Shown piece by piece: positions 8,609-16,283 of a DNA stretch of 64,000 nt; within the stretch, counting starts at the first letter, position 1, and each line of letters starts with the position of its first letter. The notes under the pieces are model-generated. The model searched no databases. It was not told the origin of the DNA and saw only the letters and a list, made by a program, of their open reading frames with translations. Source of the stretch: an uncultured Oscillospiraceae bacterium (GTDB lineage: Bacteria > Bacillota > Clostridia > Oscillospirales > Acutalibacteraceae); contig UQDP01000002.1 of assembly GCA_900539845.1 (NCBI GenBank), positions 1-64,000 of the forward strand, in the 5' to 3' direction. The translations under genes and the position numbers were made by a program.

Positions 8609-9185
8609 TTTCTTCGCCATGGTCAGCCGCATGAGGCTGATCAACCGCTGGGCGCTTATGCAAAACACAGCAGAAGAAAATATCGCCGAACACAGCCACA
8701 ATGTGGCAGTGATCGCACATTCGCTCTGCATAATCGGCAATAAAAAATTCGGAAAAAAATACAATGCCGAAAGATGCGCTCTGCTTGCGCTCTATCACGA
8801 CGCCACAGAAGTGATAACAGGAGATATGCCAACGCCCGTAAAATACGGAAGCGAGGATATGAAAAGCGTTTATAAGGATGTTGAAAAAATAGCCGGAAAC
8901 AGACTGCTGGATATGCTTCCGGAAGAATTCAAAGAGGAGTATTCCCCGCTTTTCAACAGAAAAAGCGAGGATGAGGAGCTTTGGAAGATCGTTAAAGCGG
9001 CGGACAAAATCGACGCACTGATCAAATGTATCAATGAAACACGTATGGGCAACCGGGAGTTTGAAAAGGCGCTTGAAGCCCAGAAAAAGCTTATAGACGA
9101 GATAGATATGCCTGAGGTTGAATATTTCAGAAATGAATTTCTGCCGGCATACTATCTTACGCTTGACGAACACACAAAGCGGTGA
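8601..9185 (+). CDS. yfbR: 5'-deoxynucleotidase YfbR-like HD-domain protein
   Basis: HD-domain phosphohydrolase expected to remove phosphate from deoxyribonucleoside 5'-monophosphates. The 194-residue product matches the YfbR layout: FFAMVSRMRLINRWALMQN at the N-terminus, metal ligands in NIAEHSHNVA (about 29-38), LYHDATEVITGDMPTPVKY (about 55-73) and KAADKIDALIKC (about 132-143). The start overlaps the end of aspS. Its stop lies inside the downstream terminator stem. Confidence 0.9.
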   Translation: MSNFFAMVSRMRLINRWALMQNTAEENIAEHSHNVAVIAHSLCIIGNKKFGKKYNAERCALLALYHDATEVITGDMPTPVKYGSEDMKSVYKDVEKIAGNRLLDMLPEEFKEEYSPLFNRKSEDEELWKIVKAADKIDALIKCINETRMGNREFEKALEAQKKLIDEIDMPEVEYFRNEFLPAYYLTLDEHTKR

Positions 9186-9204
9186 CTTGCATCACCGCTT
9201 TTGA
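9176..9204 (+). terminator. Terminator of hisS-aspS-yfbR
   Basis: Perfect 10-base stem AAAGCGGTGA/TCACCGCTTT (9176-9185 with 9192-9201) followed by T; it spans the yfbR stop codon. Confidence 0.85.
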
Positions 9205-9233
9205 ACATTAACTTATTTTCAGAGGTATATTTA

Positions 9234-9755
9234 ATGAGTGAAATGCTTGAACAGATCAAATCCAGACGGAGTATCAGAAAATACAAAAGCGACCCTGTTC
9301 CGAAGGAACTGCTTGAGAAGATCATCGACGCCGGGCTTTATGCTCCCAGCGGAATGGGTCAGCAGGCTGTCGTAATCATTTCCGTTACAAATAAGGAAGT
9401 CAGGGATAAACTTTCAAAGCTCAATGCCAAAATAATGGGCACGGATACAGACCCGTTTTACGGGGCGCCCGCAGTGCTTATCGTGCTTGCTAATAAAGAA
9501 AGACCTACTTATATTTATGACGGAAGTCTTGTTATGCAGAATCTGATGCTCGCGGCGCATGCACTCGGTCTCGGCAGCTGCTGGATACACCGCGCGAAAG
9601 AGGAATTTGAACTGCCCGAAGGCAGGGAGCTTCAGAAATCCCTCGGGATCGAGGGCGAGTATGAGGGCATAGGGCACTGTATAATCGGCTACACCGACGG
9701 CGAAAAACCTGCCCCCGCCCCAAGAAAAAACAACAGAGTTTTTCATATAGACTGA
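9234..9755 (+). CDS. Nitroreductase family protein
   Basis: FMN-dependent NAD(P)H oxidoreductase of the nitroreductase superfamily; the natural substrate cannot be told. The 173-residue product starts MSEMLEQIKSRRSIRKYKSD (the RRSIRKY motif binds FMN phosphate), followed by APSGMGQQ (about 37-44), SLVMQNLMLAAHALGLGSCW (about 95-114) and a C-terminal GYTDGEKPAPAPRK. ATG 9234 lies 8 bases after AGAGG; an in-frame TTG at 9201 falls inside the preceding terminator and is rejected. Single-gene unit. Confidence 0.9.
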   Translation: MSEMLEQIKSRRSIRKYKSDPVPKELLEKIIDAGLYAPSGMGQQAVVIISVTNKEVRDKLSKLNAKIMGTDTDPFYGAPAVLIVLANKERPTYIYDGSLVMQNLMLAAHALGLGSCWIHRAKEEFELPEGRELQKSLGIEGEYEGIGHCIIGYTDGEKPAPAPRKNNRVFHID

Positions 9756-9767
9756 TGGAGGCAGCAA

Positions 9768-9802
9768 AAAGCGCAGAGCAGTAATATTGCTCTGCGCTTT
9801 AA
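9768..9802 (+). terminator. Terminator after nitroreductase gene
   Basis: Perfect 13-base stem AAAGCGCAGAGCA/TGCTCTGCGCTTT (9768-9780 with 9788-9800). It is symmetrical and may also serve the convergent DUF4230 gene. Confidence 0.85.
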
Positions 9803-9846
9803 AATATAGACCACGTTTAAATCATTTTACAAATACTGTTCTGAAA

Positions 9847-10557
9847 TTACTCCCATTTAAAATCCACTCGATACTCACTAATAGTATCTCCGAAAATATT
9901 TATCAGCGTTGCCTCTGCATTTGTTTGCGCCGCTTCAATAATTCCTTCTTCTTTTGCATCGTTTATCAGTTTTTCTTCCAATTCTTTTTGCGACTCCACA
10001 AAATCCTTTATCGTTAACTGATTAAATATATTTTTACTGGATTTTGCATCCGTAATAGATGAAGGATCAATATACACATTTGTAATCTCTATTTTGATGT
10101 GTTCAATGGAAATTGATTTGTTTTTAGGATCAATATTCACTTTAGCGTCCTCAAGGTTTTTTATACCCGCCTCAACATACCCCGTGTATGTAAATTGCAT
10201 GGATTTACTGTTGATCTTGAGCTTTTCCGCAAGTTCATTATTATACAAATCCCCCGAATCATAACTTGAAGTTTGTTGATACAAGCCCGTGTTGAGTTCG
10301 GCTTGTTTTTGAAGCTTTTCTTCTATTTCCGAAACAGTCGTATCGGAATATCTATCCGGCCTTATTTTTAACAGTATGCTATCCCAGTTCTGTCCGCAGA
10401 TAATACCGCCTGTAAGGCCGATAATCAATGATATCAACACGGCAAGTAGGATATGCACAATCTGCTTGAAGGATTTTCTTTTGATTCCTTTTAATTCGTG
10501 TTCCATGCCCTGAAGAGTATTCAGAAGTTCATCTTTGTTTTCTTTTTCTTTTAACAC
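9847..10557 (-). CDS. DUF4230 family membrane-anchored protein
   Basis: Function unknown. The 236-residue product has a cytoplasmic N-terminus (about 1-30), one transmembrane segment (about 32-53, IVHILLAVLISLIIGLTGGI), then an extracytoplasmic domain with KLQKQAELNTGLYQ and FTYTGYVEAGIKNLEDAKVNIDPK and a C-terminal helical part ending YRVDFKWE. This order of features is that of DUF4230 proteins. The gene is AT-rich compared with the preceding operon and starts a minus-strand accessory block. It follows the SHOCT gene by 27 bases and is probably co-transcribed with it. Confidence 0.75.
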   Translation of the reverse strand: MLKEKENKDELLNTLQGMEHELKGIKRKSFKQIVHILLAVLISLIIGLTGGIICGQNWDSILLKIRPDRYSDTTVSEIEEKLQKQAELNTGLYQQTSSYDSGDLYNNELAEKLKINSKSMQFTYTGYVEAGIKNLEDAKVNIDPKNKSISIEHIKIEITNVYIDPSSITDAKSSKNIFNQLTIKDFVESQKELEEKLINDAKEEGIIEAAQTNAEATLINIFGDTISEYRVDFKWE

Positions 10558-10584
10558 AATCGTCTCCTCTTTCAGATTTTTAAG

Positions 10585-11315
10585 TTATAAATTTAAGATT
10601 TCTTTCTTTTTTGTATCAAATTCTTCCTGTGAAAGAACACCTGAATCCAATAAATCCTTTAATTTCTTAATAGTTTCTATTTGATCATCATTTATTGAGT
10701 TCGTGTTTTCATTTTTTGTTTGTTCAATTGCCTTTGTTTCATTTACATTGACATTATCGATAACATCCAAAACTTTATTAATTATCTTTTTAGATGAAGG
10801 CTTTGCTTTCTCTGCTTTTTTAGATATTCCACCAAATAAGACACCCTTAACTCCATTCTGTAAAACGCCAGTGACTGTACCCAAAGTATCTATCCCTAAT
10901 GTGTTATCAACAAGATCAACTGCTGACTTAAATTTTTCTGAGTTACGGACTGACATTGATTTTCCTGTTACAAGTTCCATAATTTTGTTATGAAACTTAA
11001 CAGCCTCCAATTTACTTGGCAGAGAAAATGAATATTCCTTATTAGAAAAATACAATTCAAAATGTGTGCCTTTTTGTTTAATTTGCGGTTTACCATCATC
11101 GATTTTAATAGTATCTATAGGAACTATAATATTGGATGATTCTTCTTTTGACAATATTTTTTTACTTTTTTAACAAAAACAACATTAAGGTTTGTAAGTA
11201 TTAATTCGTACGAGATAGTTGAACCAATAGGGTTATGTTTTTCTTTCTCGCTAAAATCAAGCATAGTTCCTTTATACAGGACTGTTTCATTACTCTCTAA
11301 CTGATAGATACTCAT
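10585..11315 (-). pseudogene. PH-like/SHOCT-domain protein split by a -1 frameshift at an A7 run
   Basis: Two overlapping reading frames make one protein. The first (11315 down to 11124) starts MSIYQLESNETVLYKGTMLD with a good ribosome site (AAGGAGCC). The second carries the rest and ends in a SHOCT domain (IKKLKDLLDSGVLSQEEFDT). At 11159-11165 the message reads GTA AAA AAA TAT; slipping back one base, or adding one A, joins ...VVFVKKVKK to ILSKEESSNIIVPIDTIK and gives a continuous protein of about 240 residues with a PH-like N-terminal half. A AAA AAA is a canonical slippery heptamer, so recoding or transcriptional slippage is possible, as is a real one-base deletion or a sequencing error. 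SHOCT domains are short C-terminal helical segments of unknown role. AT-rich. Confidence 0.7.
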
Positions 11316-11449
11316 AATTAGGCTCCTTAATTATTTTATAACATAACTGAATATTTTGTTATCTAATGTCATTGTATCATATCCTAAATTACTAATCAAT
11401 TATAAATCGGTTTTTAAATATTGATTTTTCAACAAATCCCGCCCAATAA

Positions 11450-11480
11450 AAGCGGAGCGCTGCGGGGCGCTCCGCTTGGT
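11450..11480 (-). terminator. Terminator of the DUF6591-like gene
   Basis: Eleven-base stem AAGCGGAGCGC/GCGCTCCGCTT (11450-11460 with 11467-11477), giving TTTT on the minus strand after the stem. It follows the stop of the gene at 11498. Confidence 0.6.
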
Positions 11481-11497
11481 GGGGCAATTTTCATCCG

Positions 11498-12664
11498 TCA
11501 GGCAATCTCAAGCAGCTTCTGGCTGACTCGCGATTGAACTTCCATATAGTACGCCGCCTCGGCTGTGGTGAGACTTCCGTCGTCCAGCTCTTTAAAATCC
11601 TCGGCATATTGTGAATATTTGCTCATCATATCCGCATAATCACTAATGAGGCTAAGATCGCTGCCGTCTGATTCCTTATACTTTTTCATAAAATCAACAT
11701 AATCGTTCATAAATTCCTCGTAGCTGTCGACCGCCGCCTTGAAATCCGGGTCTATATTCGAGGAGCTGTCTGAATCATTGCTCTGCTTCGGAGCGGCTTT
11801 CTCCTCCGGCTCGCTTTCATCCGGTGCGGGTGCATTTTCTGTTTCATCCGGCGCGCTTATGTATATGCTCATCGTGTTGAAGCCCCGATACTCAAGAGTG
11901 AGACTCCAGCCGTCTGCATTTTCCGCGCTGTAATAGCCGTCATTCTTAGTGTAATCCACATCAAAGCCCTTTTCGGAGCAGGCAGAGGCATAGGCGTTGA
12001 AATCCGCAATTGTGGTGTTTGCAATGTACGCCGTGAAGCCGCTTGCGCTTTCATTCTCTATTTTACCCACAAGCGATTTCGGAACGGGCAGCAGACCGCC
12101 CGCCTCGCCTCCCGGCCAGGCAATATCCGAAAATTCCATCGGGGCGGTCAGATCGATAGTAAGCTCCTCGGAGCTTTCGGAATACTGCAGCTCCAGCTTG
12201 TTTCCGGCTTCATTGAACGCCTCAAACAACGAAGACTCGGCTTTCTCGTCTATCGTGAAGCCCTTTTCCCTGCATTCGTCAAGATAGGTGTTATACTCGC
12301 TTTCAGATACCTTAATTATATTGAGCCAAAGCCTTTCAGTTGAATTTTCGTGGATATCGCCCTTACTGTTCGGCGGCTCGGGCAAAAGCTCGCCCATCAC
12401 CATCTCGGACCATACTATCTTTTCGCCAATGCCGACTGCGTTTGCGACAGAAATGATAATCGCCAGCGCCGCGATTATCACCAATATTACGAACCAAGCC
12501 CTTTTGTATACGGGCTTTTTCTTCTTTTTATACTCCGTTACCGTAGAACCGTACTGCACCGGTTGCCGATACTGTTGCTGAGGTTGCTGTGGCTGAGCCG
12601 CCTGGGCTCCGCAGTTAGGGCATACCGCACCCTCAAATTCCGTTTGACATTTACTGCATTTCAT
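11498..12664 (-). CDS. Zinc-ribbon membrane protein with two DUF6591-like repeats
   Basis: Function unknown. The 388-residue product starts MKCSKCQTEFEGAVCPNCGA, a four-Cys zinc ribbon, then a Gln/Pro-rich linker, a lysine stretch and one transmembrane helix (about 56-78). Outside are two copies of a ~55-residue unit: EYNTYLDECREKGFTID...LELQYSESSEELTIDLTAP and DFNAYASACSEKGFDVD...WSLTLEYRGFNTMSIYISAP. A Pro/Glu/Ser linker and a helical C-terminus (VDSYEEFMNDYVDFMKKYK) follow. I chose ATG 12664, 6 bases after AAGGGA, over an in-frame start at 12694. The same unit occurs once in the neighbouring lipoprotein. The DUF6591 name is recalled, not searched. Confidence 0.75.
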   Translation of the reverse strand: MKCSKCQTEFEGAVCPNCGAQAAQPQQPQQQYRQPVQYGSTVTEYKKKKKPVYKRAWFVILVIIAALAIIISVANAVGIGEKIVWSEMVMGELLPEPPNSKGDIHENSTERLWLNIIKVSESEYNTYLDECREKGFTIDEKAESSLFEAFNEAGNKLELQYSESSEELTIDLTAPMEFSDIAWPGGEAGGLLPVPKSLVGKIENESASGFTAYIANTTIADFNAYASACSEKGFDVDYTKNDGYYSAENADGWSLTLEYRGFNTMSIYISAPDETENAPAPDESEPEEKAAPKQSNDSDSSSNIDPDFKAAVDSYEEFMNDYVDFMKKYKESDGSDLSLISDYADMMSKYSQYAEDFKELDDGSLTTAEAAYYMEVQSRVSQKLLEIA

Positions 12665-12820
12665 AAAAATTCCCTTCATATCAAAAATTTTCACCTGCGC
12701 TTTTTTGCCTTGTTGGTGTGAAAATTCTTTTTAATATCCAATTGAACGAAAAGTTCAGTCGATTTTTATCAACACGAATCATGAATTCGACAAAACATCC
12801 GTTTTACTTAGCGTTTTACG

Positions 12821-13699
12821 TTAGTCTCCTTCCGCTTCGGGTGCAGTAACACTCGCACTCAAAATCTGGCTATCTTCGTCATAAGATAAATAAATCTTAT
12901 AACCCTCTGCGTTGAAGGCATAATAAACATCTTCAAAGCCAGCCGATTCATCAGTATACCCTAAGTCCTTGCAAGCCTGCGTGTAAGCGTTGAACTGTTC
13001 TCTGTTCCAACCGCAGACGTCAAAATGAAAAGCACTTTCATCATCTGCATTCTTTTTAACTACTTTTGCATCCGGCTTAGGTATTTTAGAGCTCAACGCA
13101 GTTTGTGACCATTGATAAGCGCTTTCGGTCTCTGTATCCTCAGTGAATTTTTTTGAATTAAAATCATAATAGGCTGTATGAATCGTATTCTCATCTACAT
13201 ACTTAACCGTGGCTATATCGGGTTCAACCAGATTATAATGATTTATGTTTTTAACATAAAAATAGCCCTGATAGTAATAACAATTTGCATTGGAAACGGT
13301 TGTTCCAGGTTCGGCTATTCTATCTGTACTTGCGTACATTTCCACCGGTCGGCTTCTGAGATCTGCCATCTCTTCTTCATCTGCTTCAAACAATTTTTGA
13401 ATATCAGAAAGAAAAGTATTTTTTTCTTCCTCTGAAACAGTTGCTTTTTCGGTAAATGTAATTTCAAGCTCTGTTATTGTGTATGGAGTATTATTTGTAT
13501 AACTGAGAAATACATATCGTTCACCGTCAGAAATCCCCTCGTCTACGCTCCAAACAATATCGTCTATTTTAAGCTTTGATTTTTCAACGTTATTTTCTTG
13601 GTCGATACCGTTGCTGCCGCTGTTGCCGCAGCCCGCAAAACACGCGACAATACAAAGAACAATAGCGATAATTGCAAAAATCCTTGTCTTTTTATTCAT
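12821..13699 (-). CDS. Lipoprotein with one DUF6591-like repeat
   Basis: Function unknown. The 292-residue product has a lipoprotein signal (MNKKTRIFAIIAIVLCIVACFAGCGN, Cys at about 24). The middle holds a beta-rich region (DDIVWSVDEGISDGERYVFL). The C-terminal 60 residues (FNAYTQACKDLGYTDES...YKIYLSYDEDSQILSASVTAP) match the repeat unit of the next gene. ATG 13699 follows CGGAGG by 8 bases; an upstream in-frame start at 13759 lacks a ribosome site and would bury the signal peptide. The two genes probably arose by duplication of the repeat domain. Confidence 0.75.
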   Translation of the reverse strand: MNKKTRIFAIIAIVLCIVACFAGCGNSGSNGIDQENNVEKSKLKIDDIVWSVDEGISDGERYVFLSYTNNTPYTITELEITFTEKATVSEEEKNTFLSDIQKLFEADEEEMADLRSRPVEMYASTDRIAEPGTTVSNANCYYYQGYFYVKNINHYNLVEPDIATVKYVDENTIHTAYYDFNSKKFTEDTETESAYQWSQTALSSKIPKPDAKVVKKNADDESAFHFDVCGWNREQFNAYTQACKDLGYTDESAGFEDVYYAFNAEGYKIYLSYDEDSQILSASVTAPEAEGD

Positions 13700-13761
13700 T
13701 AGTTTTACCTCCGAAATTATTTTGCTGAAAATATTTTGATTACAGATGCGTTTTTTCACCT

Positions 13762-13789
13762 GCGCCCCTGCGTTTTTGCACAGGGGCGC
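13762..13789. other. Hairpin between lipoprotein and Mor-like genes
   Basis: Perfect 9-base stem GCGCCCCTG/CAGGGGCGC with a 10-base loop. No T-run follows on either strand, so its role as a terminator is unclear. Confidence 0.35.
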
Positions 13790-13815
13790 GTGCCCGTGCG
13801 TTTAAATCGGCTGTA

Positions 13816-14112
13816 TCACCTCTTTTTTCTCTTTTCGCCGTTAATGATGTTTCTTATCCATTTTTCACTGTAACCGTATTTTGTGGCAAGTTGTTTAATA
13901 TTGTGTCCGTTATATTCTTCTATTACCTGCTTGCCGATAAATTCGGATGTGAAAAAGTTGACCGGAAAATTGAGCTGTTGACCGCGAAATGTTGAATGCA
14001 AGGCTATTGCCACCTCCACTCCCAGCAAATTCGCGATTTCTTCATACACTCCGTTTAGGTATTTACTTTCAATATTTTTTGGATCCATTTCAGTAAAAAC
14101 CTCTTTCATCAT
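13816..14112 (-). CDS. Mor-like transcription activator family protein
   Basis: Small DNA-binding protein resembling the Mor/C activators of Mu-like phages, which are also common as orphan genes in Clostridia. The 98-residue product has an N-terminal helical dimerisation part (YLNGVYEEIANLLGVEVAIALHSTFRGQQ) and a C-terminal helix-turn-helix (NIKQLATKYGYSEKWIRNIIN, about 72-92) with a basic tail. Two successive ATGs follow AAAGGAG; either could be used. No other phage genes are near, so an orphan regulator of mobile origin is likely. Confidence 0.75.
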   Translation of the reverse strand: MMKEVFTEMDPKNIESKYLNGVYEEIANLLGVEVAIALHSTFRGQQLNFPVNFFTSEFIGKQVIEEYNGHNIKQLATKYGYSEKWIRNIINGEKRKKR

Positions 14113-14240
14113 TAATCTCCTTTCTATTATGACTTGCCGTTACGGACTTGTATAGAGCGTTTCTTCGGGGAATAATTCACGGAAATATTTCCCTGTCAGT
14201 TTTTCGCTCTCATAACAGAATTTGTTTTTTTCGCGAAGTG

Positions 14241-14271
14241 TATAAAAAATCACCGCCTGCTTAGCAGGCGG
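14241..14271 (-). terminator. Terminator-like hairpin before Mor-like gene
   Basis: Stem CCGCCTGC/GCAGGCGG (14253-14260 with 14264-14271), loop TTA; on the minus strand it is followed by TGATTTTTT. It stands between the eda terminator and the Mor-like gene, so it either ends read-through or acts as an attenuator. Confidence 0.5.
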
Positions 14272-14408
14272 CGTACACTGATTTTGAGGTAGCGGCATAA
14301 TTATCAGTTTTTCTGCAAAATTGTGTGTAAAACAAAGCAAAAGAACTCCGTCAAAAAACGAACAGCAAAGCGTTTGACGCATTCATCCCTTACTTATTTG
14401 CCATAAAT

Positions 14409-14467
14409 AAAAAAGGTTCCGTAATAAATGCTGAGGTTTCCCTCTTAACATGAATTACAGAACCTTT
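14409..14467 (-). terminator. Terminator of uxaC-kdgK-eda operon
   Basis: Long imperfect stem pairing AAAGGTTCCGTAATAAATG (14412-14430) with 14449-14467; on the minus strand it ends in a run of T. It lies just after the eda stop. Confidence 0.75.
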
Positions 14468-14482
14468 ATCTTTTATGATACT

Positions 14483-15142
14483 TTATTTGACAGCCATTTC
14501 GGCTCTTGCCTCTTTGATCCTTTCAACGAAAAGCTTCCCTGTTTCGGTTATCTTATCGTAGTCGCCTGTTTTCGCGCCTGCGATGAGCGAAGAGCCTGCT
14601 CCGCAAGCGAACGCACCGGCTTTAATCCAGTCCTTCACGTTATCTACGCTTACACCGCCGGACGGCATCATAACGGCGTTCGGAATGGGGCCATGCATAT
14701 CCTTTATAAATGCCGGACCTGCTATATCTCCGGGAAATACCTTCAGAACATCCGCGCCGCATTCCATTGCGGCAACAGCCTCTGTGGGCGTATATATACC
14801 GGGCATGGACGGTATTCCGTATCTGTTGCAGCACTTCACCGTTTCGGGATCAAAATACGGAGCCACAATATACTCCGCGCCTGCAAGGATGGCAATTCTT
14901 GCGGTTGCCGCATCCATAACCGTGCCGGCGCCTATGATGATCTCGCCGTTATTGTATTTTGCTTTCATCTCACGGATCAGTTCATCCGCATGCGGAACCG
15001 TAAAGGTTAACTCTATCGCCGCAACGCCGCCTTTGATGCAGGCGTCAGTTATCTTTTCCGCCTGTTCTACCGAGGTTGCCCTGACTACGGCAACGATACC
15101 GACCTCATGAATTTTTGCCAAAGTTTCGATCTTATTCGCCAT
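14483..15142 (-). CDS. eda: KDPG aldolase (2-dehydro-3-deoxy-phosphogluconate aldolase)
   Basis: Class I aldolase splitting 2-keto-3-deoxy-6-phosphogluconate into pyruvate and glyceraldehyde-3-phosphate, the last step of glucuronate breakdown. The 219-residue TIM barrel shows VVRATSVEQAEKI (about 19-31), AIELTFTVPHADE (about 42-54), GAGTVMDAATARIAILAGAEYIVAP and the Schiff-base lysine in DVLKVFPGDIAGP (about 130-142). The ATG follows AGGAGGATAAAAT. Last gene of the uxaC-kdgK-eda operon. Confidence 0.95.
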   Translation of the reverse strand: MANKIETLAKIHEVGIVAVVRATSVEQAEKITDACIKGGVAAIELTFTVPHADELIREMKAKYNNGEIIIGAGTVMDAATARIAILAGAEYIVAPYFDPETVKCCNRYGIPSMPGIYTPTEAVAAMECGADVLKVFPGDIAGPAFIKDMHGPIPNAVMMPSGGVSVDNVKDWIKAGAFACGAGSSLIAGAKTGDYDKITETGKLFVERIKEARAEMAVK

Positions 15143-15168
15143 GCTATTTTATCCTCCTGATCATTACT

Positions 15169-16266
15169 TTATCTCTGCACTCTTGCCGTGCCGCCGTTTA
15201 TCTTTGCCTCTACTTCTTTAAGAGAAGCCATAGAGGTATCACCGGGCGTCGTCATTGCCAAAGCGCCATGAACCGCGCCGTAATTTACTGCCTTCTGCGC
15301 ATCCTCATACGTCATAAGTCCATAGATAAGCCCTGAAGCAAAGCTGTCGCCGCCGCCTACACGGTCCAGGATCTCAAGCGCCGGAAATTCGATGGAATGA
15401 TAGATCTGACCGTCTGCATAGCATATGGCTTTCCAAGAATTTTCGGTAGCGGTGATTACTGTTCTGAGTGTTGTTGCTATAACCTTGAAATTGGGATAAG
15501 CCTTGCACACCTCGCCGAGCATTTTAACATATCCGTCTATATTAAGCTCTTTGAGATCGGCATCGTTGCCCTCAACCTCAAAACCGAGGCAGGCAGTGAA
15601 ATCCTCCTCGTTGCCGATCATAACATCAACGTACTTGGCAAGCTCCCTGTTCACCTCGCGGGCTTTTTCAACACCGCCGATATCGTTCCAGAGAGACGGG
15701 CGGTAATTCAGATCATAAGAAACAACGGTGCCGTATTTTTTTGCAGCCTTAACAGCTTCTATAACGACCTGTGCCGAATTTTCCGAAAGTGCCGCATAAA
15801 TGCCGCCGGTGTGCAGCCAGCGCACACCAAGATCGCCGAAGATATGATCCCAGTCTATTTCGCCCGGTTTAAGCTGACTGATAGCGGTATGGCCTCTATC
15901 TGAAGTGCCCACCGCACCTCTTATACCGAAACCGCGTTCCGTGAAGTTGATACCGTTCCTTGTGGTTCTGCCGATACCGTCGTATTTGACCCACTTGATC
16001 AGTGATGTATCAACACCGCCCTGAAGAATAAGATCCTCAAGCAGATAACCCACTTCATTTTCGGCAAAAACGGTAACGACACCTGTTTTCATACCAAAGC
16101 AGCGCCGGAGTCCGCGGGCAACGTTATATTCGCCGCCGCCCTCCCATGCCCTGAATGAGCGTGCAGTTTTTATTCTGCCCTCGCCGGGGTCAAGCCGCAG
16201 CATGATCTCGCCGAGAGAGATCTCATCAAACATACATTCCTCTTTAGGTCTTAAATTTAAATTCAT
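15169..16266 (-). CDS. kdgK: 2-dehydro-3-deoxygluconate kinase (PfkB family)
   Basis: Sugar kinase of the ribokinase/PfkB fold that phosphorylates 2-keto-3-deoxygluconate to KDPG. The 365-residue product has the N-terminal substrate region GEIMLRLDPGEGRIKTARSF and WEGGGEYNVARGL (about 40-52), the SYDLNYRPSLW segment and the PfkB signature with the catalytic Asp (DRVGGGDSFASGLIYGLM, about 309-326). A ribosome site GGAGG lies 6 bases before the ATG. It sits between uxaC and eda, which fixes its role as KDG rather than fructose kinase. Confidence 0.93.
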   Translation of the reverse strand: MNLNLRPKEECMFDEISLGEIMLRLDPGEGRIKTARSFRAWEGGGEYNVARGLRRCFGMKTGVVTVFAENEVGYLLEDLILQGGVDTSLIKWVKYDGIGRTTRNGINFTERGFGIRGAVGTSDRGHTAISQLKPGEIDWDHIFGDLGVRWLHTGGIYAALSENSAQVVIEAVKAAKKYGTVVSYDLNYRPSLWNDIGGVEKAREVNRELAKYVDVMIGNEEDFTACLGFEVEGNDADLKELNIDGYVKMLGEVCKAYPNFKVIATTLRTVITATENSWKAICYADGQIYHSIEFPALEILDRVGGGDSFASGLIYGLMTYEDAQKAVNYGAVHGALAMTTPGDTSMASLKEVEAKINGGTARVQR

Positions 16267-16283
16267 AAGGTTACCTCCAAAAA

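Noticed and set aside
14140..14382. 80-codon minus-strand frame upstream of the Mor-like gene
   Set aside because: It contains a rho-independent terminator hairpin (14253-14271) and no recognisable domain.
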